From positions 30,695,312 through 30,759,311 of the forward strand of contig OZ024748.1 in the NCBI GenBank assembly GCA_964016885.1: 64,000 nucleotides of DNA, given 5' to 3'. The notes under the pieces were generated by a model. It saw only the letters and a list, made by a program, of their open reading frames with translations, was not told the origin of the DNA and made no database searches. The DNA is from Eledone cirrhosa. Lineage: Eukaryota; Mollusca; Cephalopoda; Octopoda; Eledonidae. Below, piece after piece: positions 21,620 to 33,729 of this stretch (position 1 is the first letter of the stretch; each line of letters begins with the position of its first letter). The translations under genes and the position numbers were made by a program.

Positions 21620-23340
21620 TTTAACACATGATATATATTTCAATAGAAAGAATAGGGAAATATATAAAAAAAAAAAAAAAGGAGAGGGGATAGCAAGAGC
21701 TGTGGTGTTGCAGAAGAGAGGGGAGTGAGGGTGATTGGGATTTGGGTCTAGGGCAAGGGGGCCGGAGTGCTGCGCCTTGCGGACAAGACGGCAAAAGCAT
21801 TCCACCGGATGAACACCAGTGACACCCGCTGCAACAGTCACCCAACCTTACAGGGCTCCCTCCTGACAGAAGACCTGCAATTGATGTTGTCCCAGTTACA
21901 TTGGACCGTGGTATACTGGGGGATAGAGCCTGTTCCATCTCAGGTTCAGCTGTCTGGCTGAGAACCTTGCTGATGAGAGCGCGACAAGAGGAGATAGAGA
22001 GGTAGGCAGGTAAAGCTAGGTCCGAAGCTGATTGGAGGCTGAGACCACCGAACCTCACTGGGAGTGTCGCCTGTTGCCAGCCTGCGCTGTCGAAACTGAC
22101 ATTGCAGATGAGTTCCACAGTGTTGAATGGTGGCGTCAAATTCCCCAAGAAGATCTGCACAGAGTGGTGGGGGTGCAAAGTGGACCGCACAGTGTGAATA
22201 TGAGTTTGGGGAGGGCGAAACAGTTCTTCAAGGGGAAGAGTGCGGGGTGAGCGTCAATGAGACGCAGCCTCTCTGCTAATCAGGACAAATCTGCATGGTT
22301 GGTCTCCAGGCATTCTCTTATGGCTTTCGGAGGAATGGGGGAGCTGAGAATGAATGCGGCGTCATTGGGTGTCAGCCGAGCCCCGGCCAGGATGGGATGG
22401 GAGCAGAGTATGGCGTTGCGAGCCTCTCCATAGCTGATGTTGGTCACCTCGGACTTGGTTGGGTTGATCTCAAGTCCGAGGAGCTTTAGAGCTGGGATGA
22501 TTTGTTGAAGGTCCTCAACTACCGTCTCAGCTGGGCAGCCCAGGGTCGGGTCTTCGAGGTACCAGACATTGAGGGGTGACCGGAACGACTGGGCTACCTT
22601 GTCGACTACCAATGCGAATAAGAGCGAGCCGAGTGGGTCCCCTGCTGGACACCTGTAGCAGAAGTAACCCTGCTGTTGACGGCCATCAGTGAGCTGGGTC
22701 TTCCATACAAAAGGTGAACGAGGGGGTAGATTGAGAGGGCTCATCTGAGGCATGTCTCTAGGATGTGATCCCGTCTAATGCTGTTGAAGGCGTTAGTCAT
22801 GTCCAGCTTTATGAGGAGGCGCGTGCTCTATGAAGTGTCTGGCCGCATGAGCTGCGGCCTCATAACCACACTTGATTCGCACTCCGAGCTGGAGAGGGCT
22901 TAGCACCTCACTCAGGTCATCTTTGACTGACTTGCAAGCTATCTTGGCTGCAAGCCATCGGAAGACATTAACCACAGCGATGGGGCGGACGCCTCCGTCA
23001 TTCTTCCTCGGGGCAGTCAAGCTGGCTGAGAAGAAAAGATCACGGGCATGGCTGGGAAAGTTGGCACGGAGGAGACAGTTGGTGAGGGCTGTTAATGACT
23101 GGAGCAGTCATTAACCCCTGCTTCCACCTCGTGAGATGAGGTGAGGTCTCGGAGGTGACTGAGGTGCAAGCCGTCGGCAGGAGGGTCTGGATGTTTGAGG
23201 TGCAGCGCTGACAAAACATTCGGTGTTGATGGGATCCGCATTTCACATTGGACACGTGGAGAGAAACTAGAGAGAACAAGAATAGTTTTTCCAATTCAAG
23301 ATTGGTAGGTTAACGATAGAGGTAGAGAGGGAACTGGGTG
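21620..23340 (-). pseudogene. GC-rich reverse-transcriptase relic
   Basis: Minus strand, in order: a Cys/His stretch (SLHVSNVKCGSH), APRKNDGGVRPIAVVNVFRW then SPLQLGVRIKCG, PAGDPLGSLLFALVVDKVAQ, VWYLEDPTLG (degenerate YLDD catalytic box), LKLLGLEINPTKSEV, and C-terminal LPVRFGGLSLQSASDLALPA. Markedly more GC-rich than its flanks. At least three frame breaks. The ordered blocks show an RT; I cannot assign the clade. Confidence 0.72.
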
Positions 23341-23504
23341 AACAACATTAACTCTGGCAGTGGGGCTCGGATGGGGGGTAGGTGGCGTTGGAGGCAAGCT
23401 AGCTGTTACAGGAGTGGTGGGGTGAATAAGGGGTTCAACAAGGCTAATTTCGACTGAATCCGACGATAGAGGGGGATATAGGTTAGAAAAAAAACTGGAG
23501 GAAA

Positions 23505-23585
23505 AATATAATTGTTTCTACTTTTGGCACAAGGCCAGCAATTACTCAGTGTATTACTGGTAGTTTATTTTATCGACTCCAGTGG
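23505..23585 (-). mobile_element. SINE 3' part
   Basis: AATTGTTTCTACTTTTGGCA CAAGGCCAGCAATTACT...: 3' end of the GCCTAAAGTAGAAAC family. Confidence 0.8.
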
Positions 23586-23599
23586 AGGAAAAATATAAT

Positions 23600-24440
23600 A
23601 TATTCATGAAACACATGTTACGCTTGATTACGAATAAAATGTTAAACTGAAACTTCCAACTCTCAATCTTAATATTTATATTTCTTTTCAGAACTCGCCC
23701 TCGTTCAGTTCAGAATTGGCATTAAACTGGGGCTTGAAGGAGCCGTCCAAAAAGTCCTTTCTTAATTTAAGATGGTATAATGCAACCTGAAAGAAATTTG
23801 GTTGTTATTTCTAACAGGTCAAGCGACCACATAGAGGTTTTCGCTCCTTCGCTCAAAGCAAACATATTTGTTAGTGTTATTGGTTTTAGCCAAAATGTTC
23901 TTGTTGAAATTAATAATTTTTATTGGATATGTGTGATTCTAGAGAAGAAAAGGTTCCAACAGCGTTACCATTTAAATCAAAAAGTTCAGCACTACATATT
24001 AGTCTTTTGTGTTGGGTCAATCAAGAAACCAACTGAAGATCACACTAACATCAAACGAATTCGATGCAATTCTGCGAGGGAAGATTTTTATAAATAAGAC
24101 AGGACACTTTATAGAATTTCAATGATTTTTTCCCCTTTTCTTTTCAGTTTTTTTATTTAACCTTATTAGATTATATGTAGCCTTTTCCTACTTTGATCGT
24201 ATATTTCTGTGTGTGTTTAAATTTTATTAATTCTTTAACGTGCGACAGTCGGCCGCACCTCACACCTTAGGGGTTACATACACACTTTGAGGCAAGCCAA
24301 CACGCTCGCAGCATTGCCATGGGTGATGGTGAGTCTAAGGCGCTCTCACATGCATCATCTGACACCTCAGTAAGGTGAGCTGCCAGTGAAAAGTACTTCG
24401 CTGTCAGCGACCAAACGTCTCGAACGCCACAGACTGGAAA
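23600..24440. other. Unassigned sequence
   Basis: Contains an open stretch after ttttcag at 23690 (NSPSFSSELALNWGLKEPSK...) and a 105-codon open frame (23780-24097) that matches nothing I know. No donor or domain supports a gene. Confidence 0.4.
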
Positions 24441-24880
24441 CAATAATTGGCGATCCTTGGTTTTAGTGTCCTAAATTATCATCATCGCCATTCAATTATT
24501 AGCTCTACACAATACGTATCCAACTGGTGAAGGTAAATGTTTTGAAAAGATTTTAAACTGTATATCGCAACAATACATTGTTTAAAGAAATTTTTTTTCT
24601 GTTGTTAAAAACTGTAAATCTGTTAAAAGAAATGTATTTCGCAGCAATATTTTTTCTGTTAAAAACTGTAAATAAATATTCAAGTAAAAATGAAGCATAG
24701 TGTTTCTATTAAAAACTTAAAAACTAAATAAATATTCATGTAAAAATGATGAAGCATGTAAGAAAATGAACATGTCAAAATCAAGCAGCAGCGTATCGTG
24801 TAGAGATGGAGCTAATAATTGAATGGCGATGATAATTTAGGACACTAAAACCAAGGATCGCCCAATAATTATTTGATAAG
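24440..24880. repeat. Foldback element with ~80-bp arms
   Basis: 24441-24515 (AATAATTGGCGATCCTTGGT...) is the reverse complement of 24795-24876. The loop holds two diverged copies of CTGTTAAAAACTGTAAAT. Confidence 0.82.
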
Positions 24881-25619
24881 GGTCCATTAATTCTATTTCC
24901 ATGTGAAACACCATGACTATAATACAATTTCCCTAGTTGGTCTAATTTTTTGTTGGGTGAGCGGGTAGCAAAATGTGGTTGTGTTGCTGCTGACTCTAGC
25001 CACAATAAAGAATATTTAAACTTTATTTCGGTACTGAATCAATATCACACAGATAAACAATATATATATAAAAGATGTTTATTGGTTGAATCACACGAAA
25101 ACTACACACACACATCTAAAGAGAGAGAGATATGCCGTTATACAGGAAAAGATACAATTAAAGTATTAGATATTCAGAGAGAGAGTAATGTCCCTCGAAA
25201 GTCTAAAAACGGCTTAAAGTATAGATCAAAGGATCTATAGGAAGGTTTAACAATATTGCGTTAGCTTTTATAAATTCGTTTTACAGCCCTTAATTTTAAA
25301 GAACAAAGAAAAATTGAAACTAGTTGAAATTAATTTACCCTCCATATTAGATTTCGTACTAACGAAGCAACGCTTCAGAAGTAATGTTATGCGGTATATT
25401 GCTGTTTCAGATGACGTCCTTTGGAGCTGAAAAAGATCATACTGACTATGGTCATTAAACAACATTTAAAATCCAAGGCCAATACTACCATTTAATCTGC
25501 AGTTGGTACTCAGTCGAAGCAGCCGATAAAAGCAAAACATCGTTTATTTCCGTATTACTACCACGCGTAAGTGGAGTTACTTAAATGAAATTTTTTTTTT
25601 CACGCGTTTTTTATTTTTT

Positions 25620-26280
25620 ATTTTTGGCGATATCCAATTTTAGTGGACTAAATGCTGCTTACGTGCTGTAGTTGCTGCTTACTTCAATGTATGAGGCTAT
25701 TCCAACAAATTTACATTCCCTTTTTTTTAGTCGTTAAAAGAAATATAGATTTATTTATTGTTTTTTTTTGTTATTTATTTGCCACGTTTTTGTTTGTTTT
25801 GTTTTTTTTTCCGATCTGTGGGGATATGTCGCCGGCCAACAAATGGTCCTCTTCTTCCGATACCACTTCGAAAGAAGGATCAAGGTGGAGAGAAAGGCAC
25901 TCAGTCCCAGCCAATTCCATGAAAGATGGGTGAAAGTAGCAATAATGGCCCATGTAAGTGGGCCATCTCTCTATATCGGCTTGTACCCCTCTCTCTCTGT
26001 GCTCCCTGGCAGAAAGGTCGCACACTTTCTACGGGGGTGTGTGTGACCGCAAAAGGCTAATAAATCGCAAAAAAACAAACAAACAAAAACGTGGCAAATA
26101 AAGAAATCTATGCCCCAGTGGCAAATAAAAAAATAAAAAAACAATAAATAAATCTATATTTCTTTTAACGGCTAAAAAAAAGGGAATGTAAATTTGTTGG
26201 AATAGCCTCATACATTGAAGTAAACAGCAACTACAGCAAGTAAGCGGCATTTAGGCCGCTAAAATTGGATATCGCCGTTT
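25620..26280. mobile_element. Foldback DNA element, ~170-bp terminal inverted repeats
   Basis: Ends GGCGATATCCAATTTTAG (25626) and CTAAAATTGGATATCGCC (26276). Arms contain ATTTACATTCCCTTTTTTTT and its complement. The centre 25800-26050 is unique and of unknown origin. Confidence 0.8.
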
Positions 26281-27408
26281 AAATACTCATCCTTCTATTT
26301 GGAAAAACTACAAATGCTCTGTATAGTCTTAAAAAGATTATTTCGCGAAAATTTCAGTGGGGATGGTCACGGTTGGAGTTGTTCATCAGCAGAGCTCAAA
26401 ACACGATAACCCTAGTCCACTGTAGAATATTCCAAAAAGGGAATTTAAAGACAGGCTAAGTTCACCTCGTACGTAATTATGAAAAATAAACGCACATGGA
26501 GAGACATGGCTGGTGTATATATATTTAACGTAATATAAAGAGCAGGATTTCTATGCTGTGACATGAAAAAATGTAAAGTAACAGAATTAGTTTACCTGTA
26601 GAATAAAAAGATGAAAGTTTCAGCCTTTTGGAAATTGAGACTTGGTTACTTTAAAAATAAACGATTTCTGTAAATTAACGCACTCCACCAGTGACATCAA
26701 TACTTTCAACCAATGAAATTTCTTTTATTTTCCAACTTTCTCAAAGAAATATATTTTTTACACAGTAAACCCAAACTTTTTAAACCACGCCCTATTCATG
26801 GAATACTCGACGTAGCATGTACATAAAAAAAATAAAAAAAATATATATACATGTATATATAAAATATAAAATAAATAGACAACATGTATACGCAAGTTGT
26901 ATTCCATTAGTTCTGTTATATTATTTTATGTATTTCCATTTTTTTTTTTATGTAAAGGTCAGGTAGGGTGATTGGTTAATCCAGTGCCTAAACTTTCGCT
27001 GTTACCAGCGTCAGTGCTGCATTTAGTGCAGGATTTAACTATAAGCTTAGGGTCACACACCATTGGAGGCCTCATTTTTTAAATATATTTAATATATATT
27101 TTTATTTTATAATTAGGTTTTATTCTTCAGCCCAAAAGTTTGACATAGAGAGCTACTACGCCTCTATTACTTACCCACCCACTCCTTACGGCTGCTTTGA
27201 ATTCTCTCTTAACGCATAACCGACCTGGCATCCACAGATCAGATTGTCATCTTACTCCGTCCCCTTAGTTCTATAGGCAGGTTCAGCCCCCCCCCCCCCC
27301 TATGAAGGATGGGCCCCACCGCGTACCGTTGTAGTTGGTGTAGAAGAAACAGGAAGACAACAACTGGAAAGTTTGATTTTCTACTTTATCATTTACTTTT
27401 ATTATACG

Positions 27409-27540
27409 GCCCTTGCCATTCTAAGTTCAAATCCCGCCGAGGTTAACTTTGCCTTTCATCCTTACGGGGTCGATAAAATAAAGTACCAGTAATGAACTGA
27501 GTTATTGCTGGCCTTGTGCCTAACGTAGAAACAATTATTA
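27409..27540 (+). mobile_element. SINE, 5'-truncated
   Basis: TTCAAATCCCGCCGAGGTTA ... GGCCTTGTGCCTAACGTAGA. Confidence 0.85.
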
Positions 27541-27824
27541 TGTAACCTTAACTCCGGAATTTAACAATGTATACAAAATCTGTTAACACTCCCACTGACA
27601 GAAAAGAAAAACAACAATTTTTAGAATTTGTCAGTGTTGAACAAAATGGCAATGATGGTTGCCGAACAATAATAATTTGGGCTGTTTATTTACAAACAAA
27701 CCGAGCATTATAATAAATGTTCAGTAAAACCCATACGTACATATATATATATGTGTGCATGTATGTTACGTCTGCATACATATATGTATGTATGTATACA
27801 TACTTATATATATATATATATATA

Positions 27825-28926
27825 AGTATGCATTTTCTGACGCTTGCACTGCCCTAGGATTGACTGTCAGTCTCAGGAAAACTGTCGTCATGTACCAACC
27901 TGCCCCTGGTAAGCAGTACACTGAACGAAACATCTATGTGTATGGTAAACGACTTGGAGTGGTTGATCAGTTTGTCTACCTGGGAAGCACTGTCAATCGA
28001 TACAGCAACCTTGACAGTGAAATCTCACTTAGGATTAGGAAAGCAAGTGATGCTTTCGGAAAGCTAGAAAGGCAACTCTGAGACATATGCAGGAGGACAT
28101 AGGTAAAGGTGTACAGGGCATGTGTGCTCTCTTGTCTTTATGCCTGCGAGACCTGGGTCACATATCGACACCACCTTAAGCAATTGGAGCGTTTCCATCA
28201 GATGTGTCTCAGACGGATCCATGGCGTTCACTGGAGGGACCACATCAGTGATGTTGAGATTTTGAAAAGCTCTATGTGTGACAGTATAGAAGCTCTTGTG
28301 CTTAAGCAATGACTCCGTTGGAGTGGTCACCTTGCCAGGATGAAGGATTCTAGAATACCAAAACAACTCTTTTATGGAGAGTTGGTTAAAGGAAAACGAC
28401 CGCCACATAAACCAAAAAAGAGGTATAAGGATTCCTTGAAAGCCTCTCTGAAAGACGCTAACATCTCTGCTGATACATGAGAAAATATTGGTGCTGATCG
28501 TAATAAATGGAGAAAGACTTTATATGAGGGAAAAGTTGCCTTTGAGGCATCTCGAATCGCATACGAGAAAGTAAAGCGGGATGTGAGGAAGGGCATTGCT
28601 GTTGCACTTCCAGACGGCGAGGGTCCTATGGTGCTGACATGCAGCGTCTGTGCCTAAGCAAAGCTGGACTCGAAAATCATCTTCGCAGTCATAAAGTAAA
28701 ACCAGTGGTTGACTACCAGGCTGCTGTTGGAGATGCTACTCATCATGCTTGCCAAACATGTGGTAGAGAATGTAAATCAGCAGGAGGGCTCAAGCGACAT
28801 GCAAAAGTACACAAACTCTAACCACAGCCGACTATTCCCAGTGAATGTTTTGGTTGCCGACTCTGTGCAAGACATTTTAGATCATTGGCTGGGCTAAAAA
28901 GCCACATTCGATCGCAGCGCTGTTAG
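27825..28926 (+). pseudogene. LINE C-terminal region with C2H2-like zinc fingers
   Basis: Reads ALGLTVSLRKTVVMYQPAPG, VVDQFVYLGSTVNRYSNLDS, YRACVLSCLYACETWVTYRH, LRWSGHLARMKDSRIPKQLF (with a stop before it), LKASLKDANISADT, then C2H2-like pairs ACQTCGRECKSAGGLKRHAK and RLCARHFRSLAGLKSHIRS. Known LINE-encoded proteins of invertebrates end in such fingers. Preceded by (TA)n at 27800. Confidence 0.75.
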
Positions 28927-29110
28927 TTGCTATTGTGTGTGTGTGTGTGTATAGATATGTTTATGTGTATGTGTATATGTATATTATTATTGTTGTTGTC
29001 GTTATTATTATTGTTATTAATGTATATGTGTGTATATATGTATATGTATATGTGTATATATATATATATATATTATTTTTATTTTCTTTTTTATTTATTA
29101 ATTTTTTTTT
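28927..29110. repeat. (TG)/(TA)/(T)n low complexity
   Basis: TGTGTG, TATATG and T-rich runs; open frames here are low-complexity only. Confidence 0.85.
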
Positions 29111-29164
29111 TTTTCTCCTCATGCAATGGCCATACTCGATAACGAGGGGGCAGCCATCATATAT

Positions 29165-29500
29165 ATATATATCATCATTTCATTTTACGTCCGCTTTTTC
29201 CCTGCTTGCAAGGGTGGGACGGGGACTGATGCTGGCTTGATTTCTACAGCTGGATGCCCTTCCTAACACCAACCTCATTTTCAGTGAGTGCTGGGTGCTT
29301 TTTTGCCATGGCACCTCCACGACCACTTCACAGTGGAATGATATGGACCCAGTCCCTATCATCTCATTTCTACAGCTGAGTAAACTGGAGCAATGTGAAA
29401 TAAAGTGTCTTGCTCAAGGAAACAACACATCACCCGGTCTGAGAAGAACCTTTCAATTGCAAGGCCAATGCTCTAACCAACTAAGCCATGTGCCTTCATA
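29165..29500 (-). mobile_element. tRNA-derived SINE with LINE-type 3' tail
   Basis: On minus: head GGCTTAGTTGGTTAGAGCAT, ... tail CCCTTGCAAGCAGGGAAAAA then GCGGACGTAAAATG. Same structure as 11250-10845. Confidence 0.82.
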
Positions 29501-29599
29501 TACATACATATATATATAAATATATACACTCAAACATACATATATACACTCAAATTCAACAATTGACCAAAACAAAATATAAATAATAATATATTAAAT

Positions 29600-29712
29600 A
29601 TAGAAAACAGCTGCCACAACTACCACTGTACTACCACCACAACTACCACACTACCACCACAACTACTACTGTACTACCACCACAACTACCACACTACCAC
29701 TGTACTACCTTC
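29600..29712. repeat. Minisatellite (CACAACTACCACACTACCAC)n
   Basis: Irregular 12- and 33-base units of ACTACCACCACA/ACTGTACTACC. Confidence 0.8.
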
Positions 29713-29751
29713 ACACTAGGTAAGACCATTCAACCCAAGTAGAGTGGTTTA

Positions 29752-30215
29752 ATAATAATTGTTTCTACTATTGGCACAAGGCCAGCAATCACCCAGTACA
29801 TTACTGGTACTTTTTATTATCGACTCCGTCAGGCAAAGTTAACCTCGGTGGGATTTGAACTCAGAATGGCAAGGGCCGTAACTATGCATCAAAGCATGGT
29901 GCCCGACCCTCTACCGATACTGCCAATCCACCACCCTAACATGGTATCCGACCCTCTACCGATACTGCCAATCCACCACCCTTGGTTTAAATAATAATTT
30001 CTACTTTAGGCACAAGTCCAGCAATTGGGGAGGGGAAAGTCAATTAAATCGACTCCAGTGTATTACTGGTACTTTATTTTATAGATCCCGTAAGGATGAA
30101 AGGTAAAGCTAACCTCAACAGGATTTGAACTCAGAACGTAAAGGGCCATAACTCTATTCTGCAAAGCATGGTGTCCGACCCACTAGCAATTGTGCCATTC
30201 CACTACCCTGTCTAA
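29752..30215 (-). mobile_element. Two adjacent SINE copies
   Basis: Copy 1 29752-29985 with its head end duplicated (GACCCTCTACCGATACTGCC twice); copy 2 29990-30215. Both minus, GCCTAAAGTAGAAAC family. Confidence 0.85.
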
Positions 30216-30777
30216 TGTCTCTCTCCATAAAGGAAGAATCAGTATATAGGATGATGTAACAATCAGATATTACCACATCTTGATGTCATTGTTGTGGTCA
30301 CACCTTAAGTGTGTCAAGTATGGTTCAATGACACTTCCTGATAAACTACCACTTAGGTTTAATCCAGTCTAAACTAGTTGTGTGGGTCTGTGTGCACATA
30401 TTTAGTTTCCTTCCTTAACTGTTTCCTAACCGTATTTCTAGTGAAGGATACTTCCTATAATTCTCAGATCATTTGAGAGATTTAGTAATATAACTGACAT
30501 TATGATTATTTAGTTGGAGTTTGGAACATAACTTAACAAAGGTTCATACATAAAATTACAATGGGAGGTTTTTAGATAAGTGTAAACACTTTAGCCCTTT
30601 CATTAAAAATATTTCATTAGAAACATGTTTCTCATTAATTTAGTGTTTGGAACATAACTTAAAGGTTCCCACATGAAATGTTTTTAGAACCGGAGTAATT
30701 TGTTTCATTTAACAAAGAAATTATATTTTCGTAAATGCCCCAATTAATTTAAAAACATTCTCAAACCCCAAACTTAC

Positions 30778-30890
30778 ACATTACTCTATATATACTATTG
30801 TATTTTCACAGTAAAGGCTTTACCTCACATTACATTTACATTACTCTATATATACTATTGTATTTTCACAGTAAAGGCTTTACCTCACAT
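30778..30890. repeat. Perfect 60-base tandem duplication
   Basis: TTACTCTATATATACTATTG...TACCTCACAT at 30781-30830 is repeated identically at 30841-30890, period 60. Confidence 0.97.
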
Positions 30891-30989
30891 AATATTGAAT
30901 CTATGAGATTTTGATGTTATTTATTTTGAGAACAATACCTTAACATCAGTATGAGTGGCTGGCTACAGCCAGTTTGAACAGAAAGAGGT

Positions 30990-31338
30990 GAGAGAATTCT
31001 GGCCTGATATATATATATATATATGTGTGTTGAGAGAGAAACTGTGTCTGAGAGGGATAGAATGTAGTGTACGGGAGAGGAGACTGAGGTGGTATGGACA
31101 TGTGATGCGCATGGAGGATGACCGATGGGTGAAGAAGTGCCAGGAAATGCCAGTTGAAGGAAGACGTGGTAGAGGTAGACCACGAAAAACATGGGCGGAG
31201 GTGGTGAGAACAGACCTCAGATCATTGAAGCTCACGGTGGAGATGACGAGGGACCGTGACGAGTGGAGAGATGCTGTGCTGAATAAGACCCGTCCCACCC
31301 TTGCAAGCAGGGAAAAGCGGACGTAAAATGATGATGAT
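30990..31338 (+). pseudogene. LINE 3' end (GIxC...RRLRWYGHVMRMEDD family)
   Basis: GIECSVRERRLRWYGHVMRM, RWVKKCQEMPVEGRRGRGRP, RKTWAEVVRTDLRSLKLTVE, then the non-coding end CCCTTGCAAGCAGGGAAAAG CGGACGTAAAATGATGATG. One frame is open from 31024 to 31326. Confidence 0.82.
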
Positions 31339-31365
31339 ATATATATATAAAATAAAAAAATGGTG

Positions 31366-32010
31366 TGCTGCGTGGTTGCAAATGGGTTACATATGAATAA
31401 AATTAGTCCTTCATCAGTGATCTTCCAGCCTTCATTGGTATTTCATCGCTTTAAAGACCATATACCTCTGGTTGGTGCGAGCAACGGCTAAAGAAAGTTG
31501 TTGGGACACGTAAATAGGGGGAACGAGCGAGACAGTAAACAAACAAAGATGGTAATGCAATGAAAAGTGAGGAAGAAGGAGTCAAGTCCCTGAAATCGAT
31601 GAACATAAATTCTGTGAAATCGTAGACGAGAGAGAATAAAGATATCCAACCTGGTCGAAATCTGAGCGAGGAAAGAATTTCGCACAAGTCAAACAGGAGG
31701 AAGTGATGGAGAGGGAGTAGCAGAGAGTGAAAGTGTGAGGAAGAGGCTAACAGAGAGAGAGTGACTGGCAGAGGGGGTAAAAAGAAAGTGAGATACAGAG
31801 AAAGGGGAAGCAGTAACAAAGAAACAGACGGGTCACAGCGGAGGAAAATATATAAATATATGAAAAATATGAAAAAATGGCGTGGTGCGTGGTTGCAAAT
31901 GGGCTACATATGAATAAAATTAGTCCTTCATCAGTGATCTTCCAGCCTTCATTGGTATTTCATCGCTTTAAAGACCATATACCTCTGGTTGGTGCGAGCA
32001 CGGCTAAAAT
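31366..32010. repeat. Unit with ~125-base direct terminal repeats
   Basis: 31374-31496 (GCTGCGTGGTTGCAAATGGG ...GGTTGGTGCGAGCAACGGCT) recurs at 31884-32008 in the same orientation, period about 510, about 97% identical. Purine-rich unique DNA between. Confidence 0.88.
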
Positions 32011-32028
32011 ATATATATCATCTTGACC

Positions 32029-32110
32029 AACCAGTCTGTCGGGCGCCCGACAGACTGGTTTTATAATTTTATGATTTAGATCTACCAAATCATAATATTA
32101 TAAAATTAAA
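32029..32110. repeat. Perfect 32-nt palindrome plus second AT hairpin
   Basis: AACCAGTCTGTCGGGC and its exact complement GCCCGACAGACTGGTT (32029-32060), followed by TTATAATTTTATGATTT...AAATCATAATATTATAA. Confidence 0.93.
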
Positions 32111-32211
32111 TCAAATTGTTTAGAACTACAAGTGAAGTGATTCTTTTCCTTTTATATATATATAAATTGAATAATCAAAACCTTAGCGGTATGTTGCATA
32201 TCCAATCTCTC

Positions 32212-32280
32212 ATATATTTTATCTGATGAAAACGTACTGAAACACCATTGTACCTTTGAAATATGTATAATAAAATATAT
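32212..32280 (+). ncRNA. Type I hammerhead ribozyme-like motif B
   Basis: Stem I ATATATTTTAT (32212-32222) with ATAAAATATAT (32270-32280), 11 perfect pairs. Core CTGATGA (32223-32229); stem II AAACGTAC/GTACCTTT with one C-C mismatch; GAAA (32258-32261); stem III ATA/TAT with 2-base loop; UH = TA. About 90 bases on comes (TA)n (32372). Confidence 0.6.
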
Positions 32281-32429
32281 ATTTTGGTTATGAAAAATTC
32301 CTGTTGAGTGCTTCTAATCTATTGTAAAATTGTATTCGTTGAATAATCAACGAACCATATAAACTTTGGTTATATATATATATATATAAACAAATAGTAA
32401 AAAGGAAAAAACATTTTTCAGTAGAAAGA

Positions 32430-32545
32430 GATTTTTTCAGTATAATATCAAAACATTTATTTATAAAATGGATATTTCTGCATTTAATAATACCGGTTTC
32501 AGCATTATATGCTTTTTCAACGGCAGATGTGCAAAGTGCAGTTAA
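32430..32545 (-). ncRNA. Degenerate hammerhead-like hairpin
   Basis: Minus: GTTGAAAAAGCATATAATGC TGAAACCGG; stem II-like AGCAT/ATGCT then GAAAC, but no CUGANGA. Followed on minus by (TA)n at 32390, like the intact motifs. Confidence 0.2.
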
Positions 32546-32994
32546 GTTGCATATGTATACGAATAATAAAATGGGGAAGAAAAATTATTAGTTTTTACAT
32601 ACATATTTAGAGAGGTGGAAAAGTTCTTATTTTCCTTACAGTACCGTTTCATATTTCAGGAACTGAAGCAAAATTCGATCTAAGTAATCGATTACCAACT
32701 ATCAATTTTGGTAAAGCTACAGAAGGCACGAAACTAATTATCAGAGGAATCATCTTTGGATTAGTTCCAATAAAGAAGAAAATACCTATATATCTGTTGG
32801 GATCCAAAGCTATAGACTGTATGGTGTGAGAGAACATTTTAACTGTGGCAACAGATACAAATAGGACTGGACGTCGGATCTCGACAGATATAAAGGTATT
32901 TTATACTTTATTGAAAATCTTCCACTATGATGATTAGTTTTGCATCATCCGTAGATTTACCAAAATTGATAGTTGGTAATCAATAATCAATTAC

Positions 32995-33530
32995 TTAAAT
33001 CGATTTTTGCACAGGGAGTTCTCTGAATTTGGATGTAAAAGTCTCTGCATACCTGGTCCTTATCCACCAATGCTTCTTGTATGCCGTCCTAGACCTGCCG
33101 GTTTTTTGGGCTTCTTTGGCTTTAGATGGTCTCAAGTTGAAGATAACTAAATGGTGATCAGTTGACAGCTCAGTCCATCTCTTAACACGAACATCCAACA
33201 CAGAATCGAAAAGATCAGAGACAATAACAAAATCAATTATTGATCTCTGTCCTTTATTCCCCTTATACCATGTATATTTATGGATATCTCTGTGCTGGAA
33301 GAAGGTGTTCATAATAGAGAGTCCATTGCTAGAACAGTAGTCTAATAAGGCTTCTCCATTGATCAGGATCGCCATTTCTTCCAATCACTCCTTTCCATGC
33401 CAGGTAGTCAGTGCCAAAATGTGCATTGAACCTCTAAATAAGCCCAGTCTTCACGGCTTTGACAAACTACCAGATTGGTGACTGGCGTGAATAAGACCAC
33501 TGAAACTGTATTATGGTGAGGAAAACAAAA
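32995..33530 (-). pseudogene. LINE AP-endonuclease domain, C-terminal part
   Basis: Minus: LLDYCSSNGLSIMNTFFQHR, YTWYKGNKGQRSIIDFVIVS, ELSTDHHLVIFNLR. The TDHHLV box is the catalytic D-H pair of LINE endonucleases (SDHxx). Open for 129 codons. Confidence 0.78.
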
Positions 33531-33729
33531 AAGAACCATATCGCATCGTCTTTTGCGCGGATTAAGAAAGAACGCATTCAGGCCTTAGGTAGAGGGGCCT
33601 GTTCGAAATATATATTGCAGTCTCCATTTCATATATTGGTGATGGGCCTGTGACTTGTCCTAGGAGGTGTGGGATGGACGCATAAAGATTGCGTGTCCTG
33701 AGACCCCAAAAAGAGTCCAGCAGGGAGAA

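Noticed and set aside
23780..24097. 105-codon open frame
   Set aside because: No similarity to any family I know, no Kozak or splice support, AT-rich flanks.
26340..26400. Minus CTGATGA...CACTGAAAT
   Set aside because: Putative stem II pairs poorly and stem I is absent.
31390..31430. Hammerhead-like CTGATGA on minus (also at 31905)
   Set aside because: No GAAA follows at a workable distance and no stem II forms.
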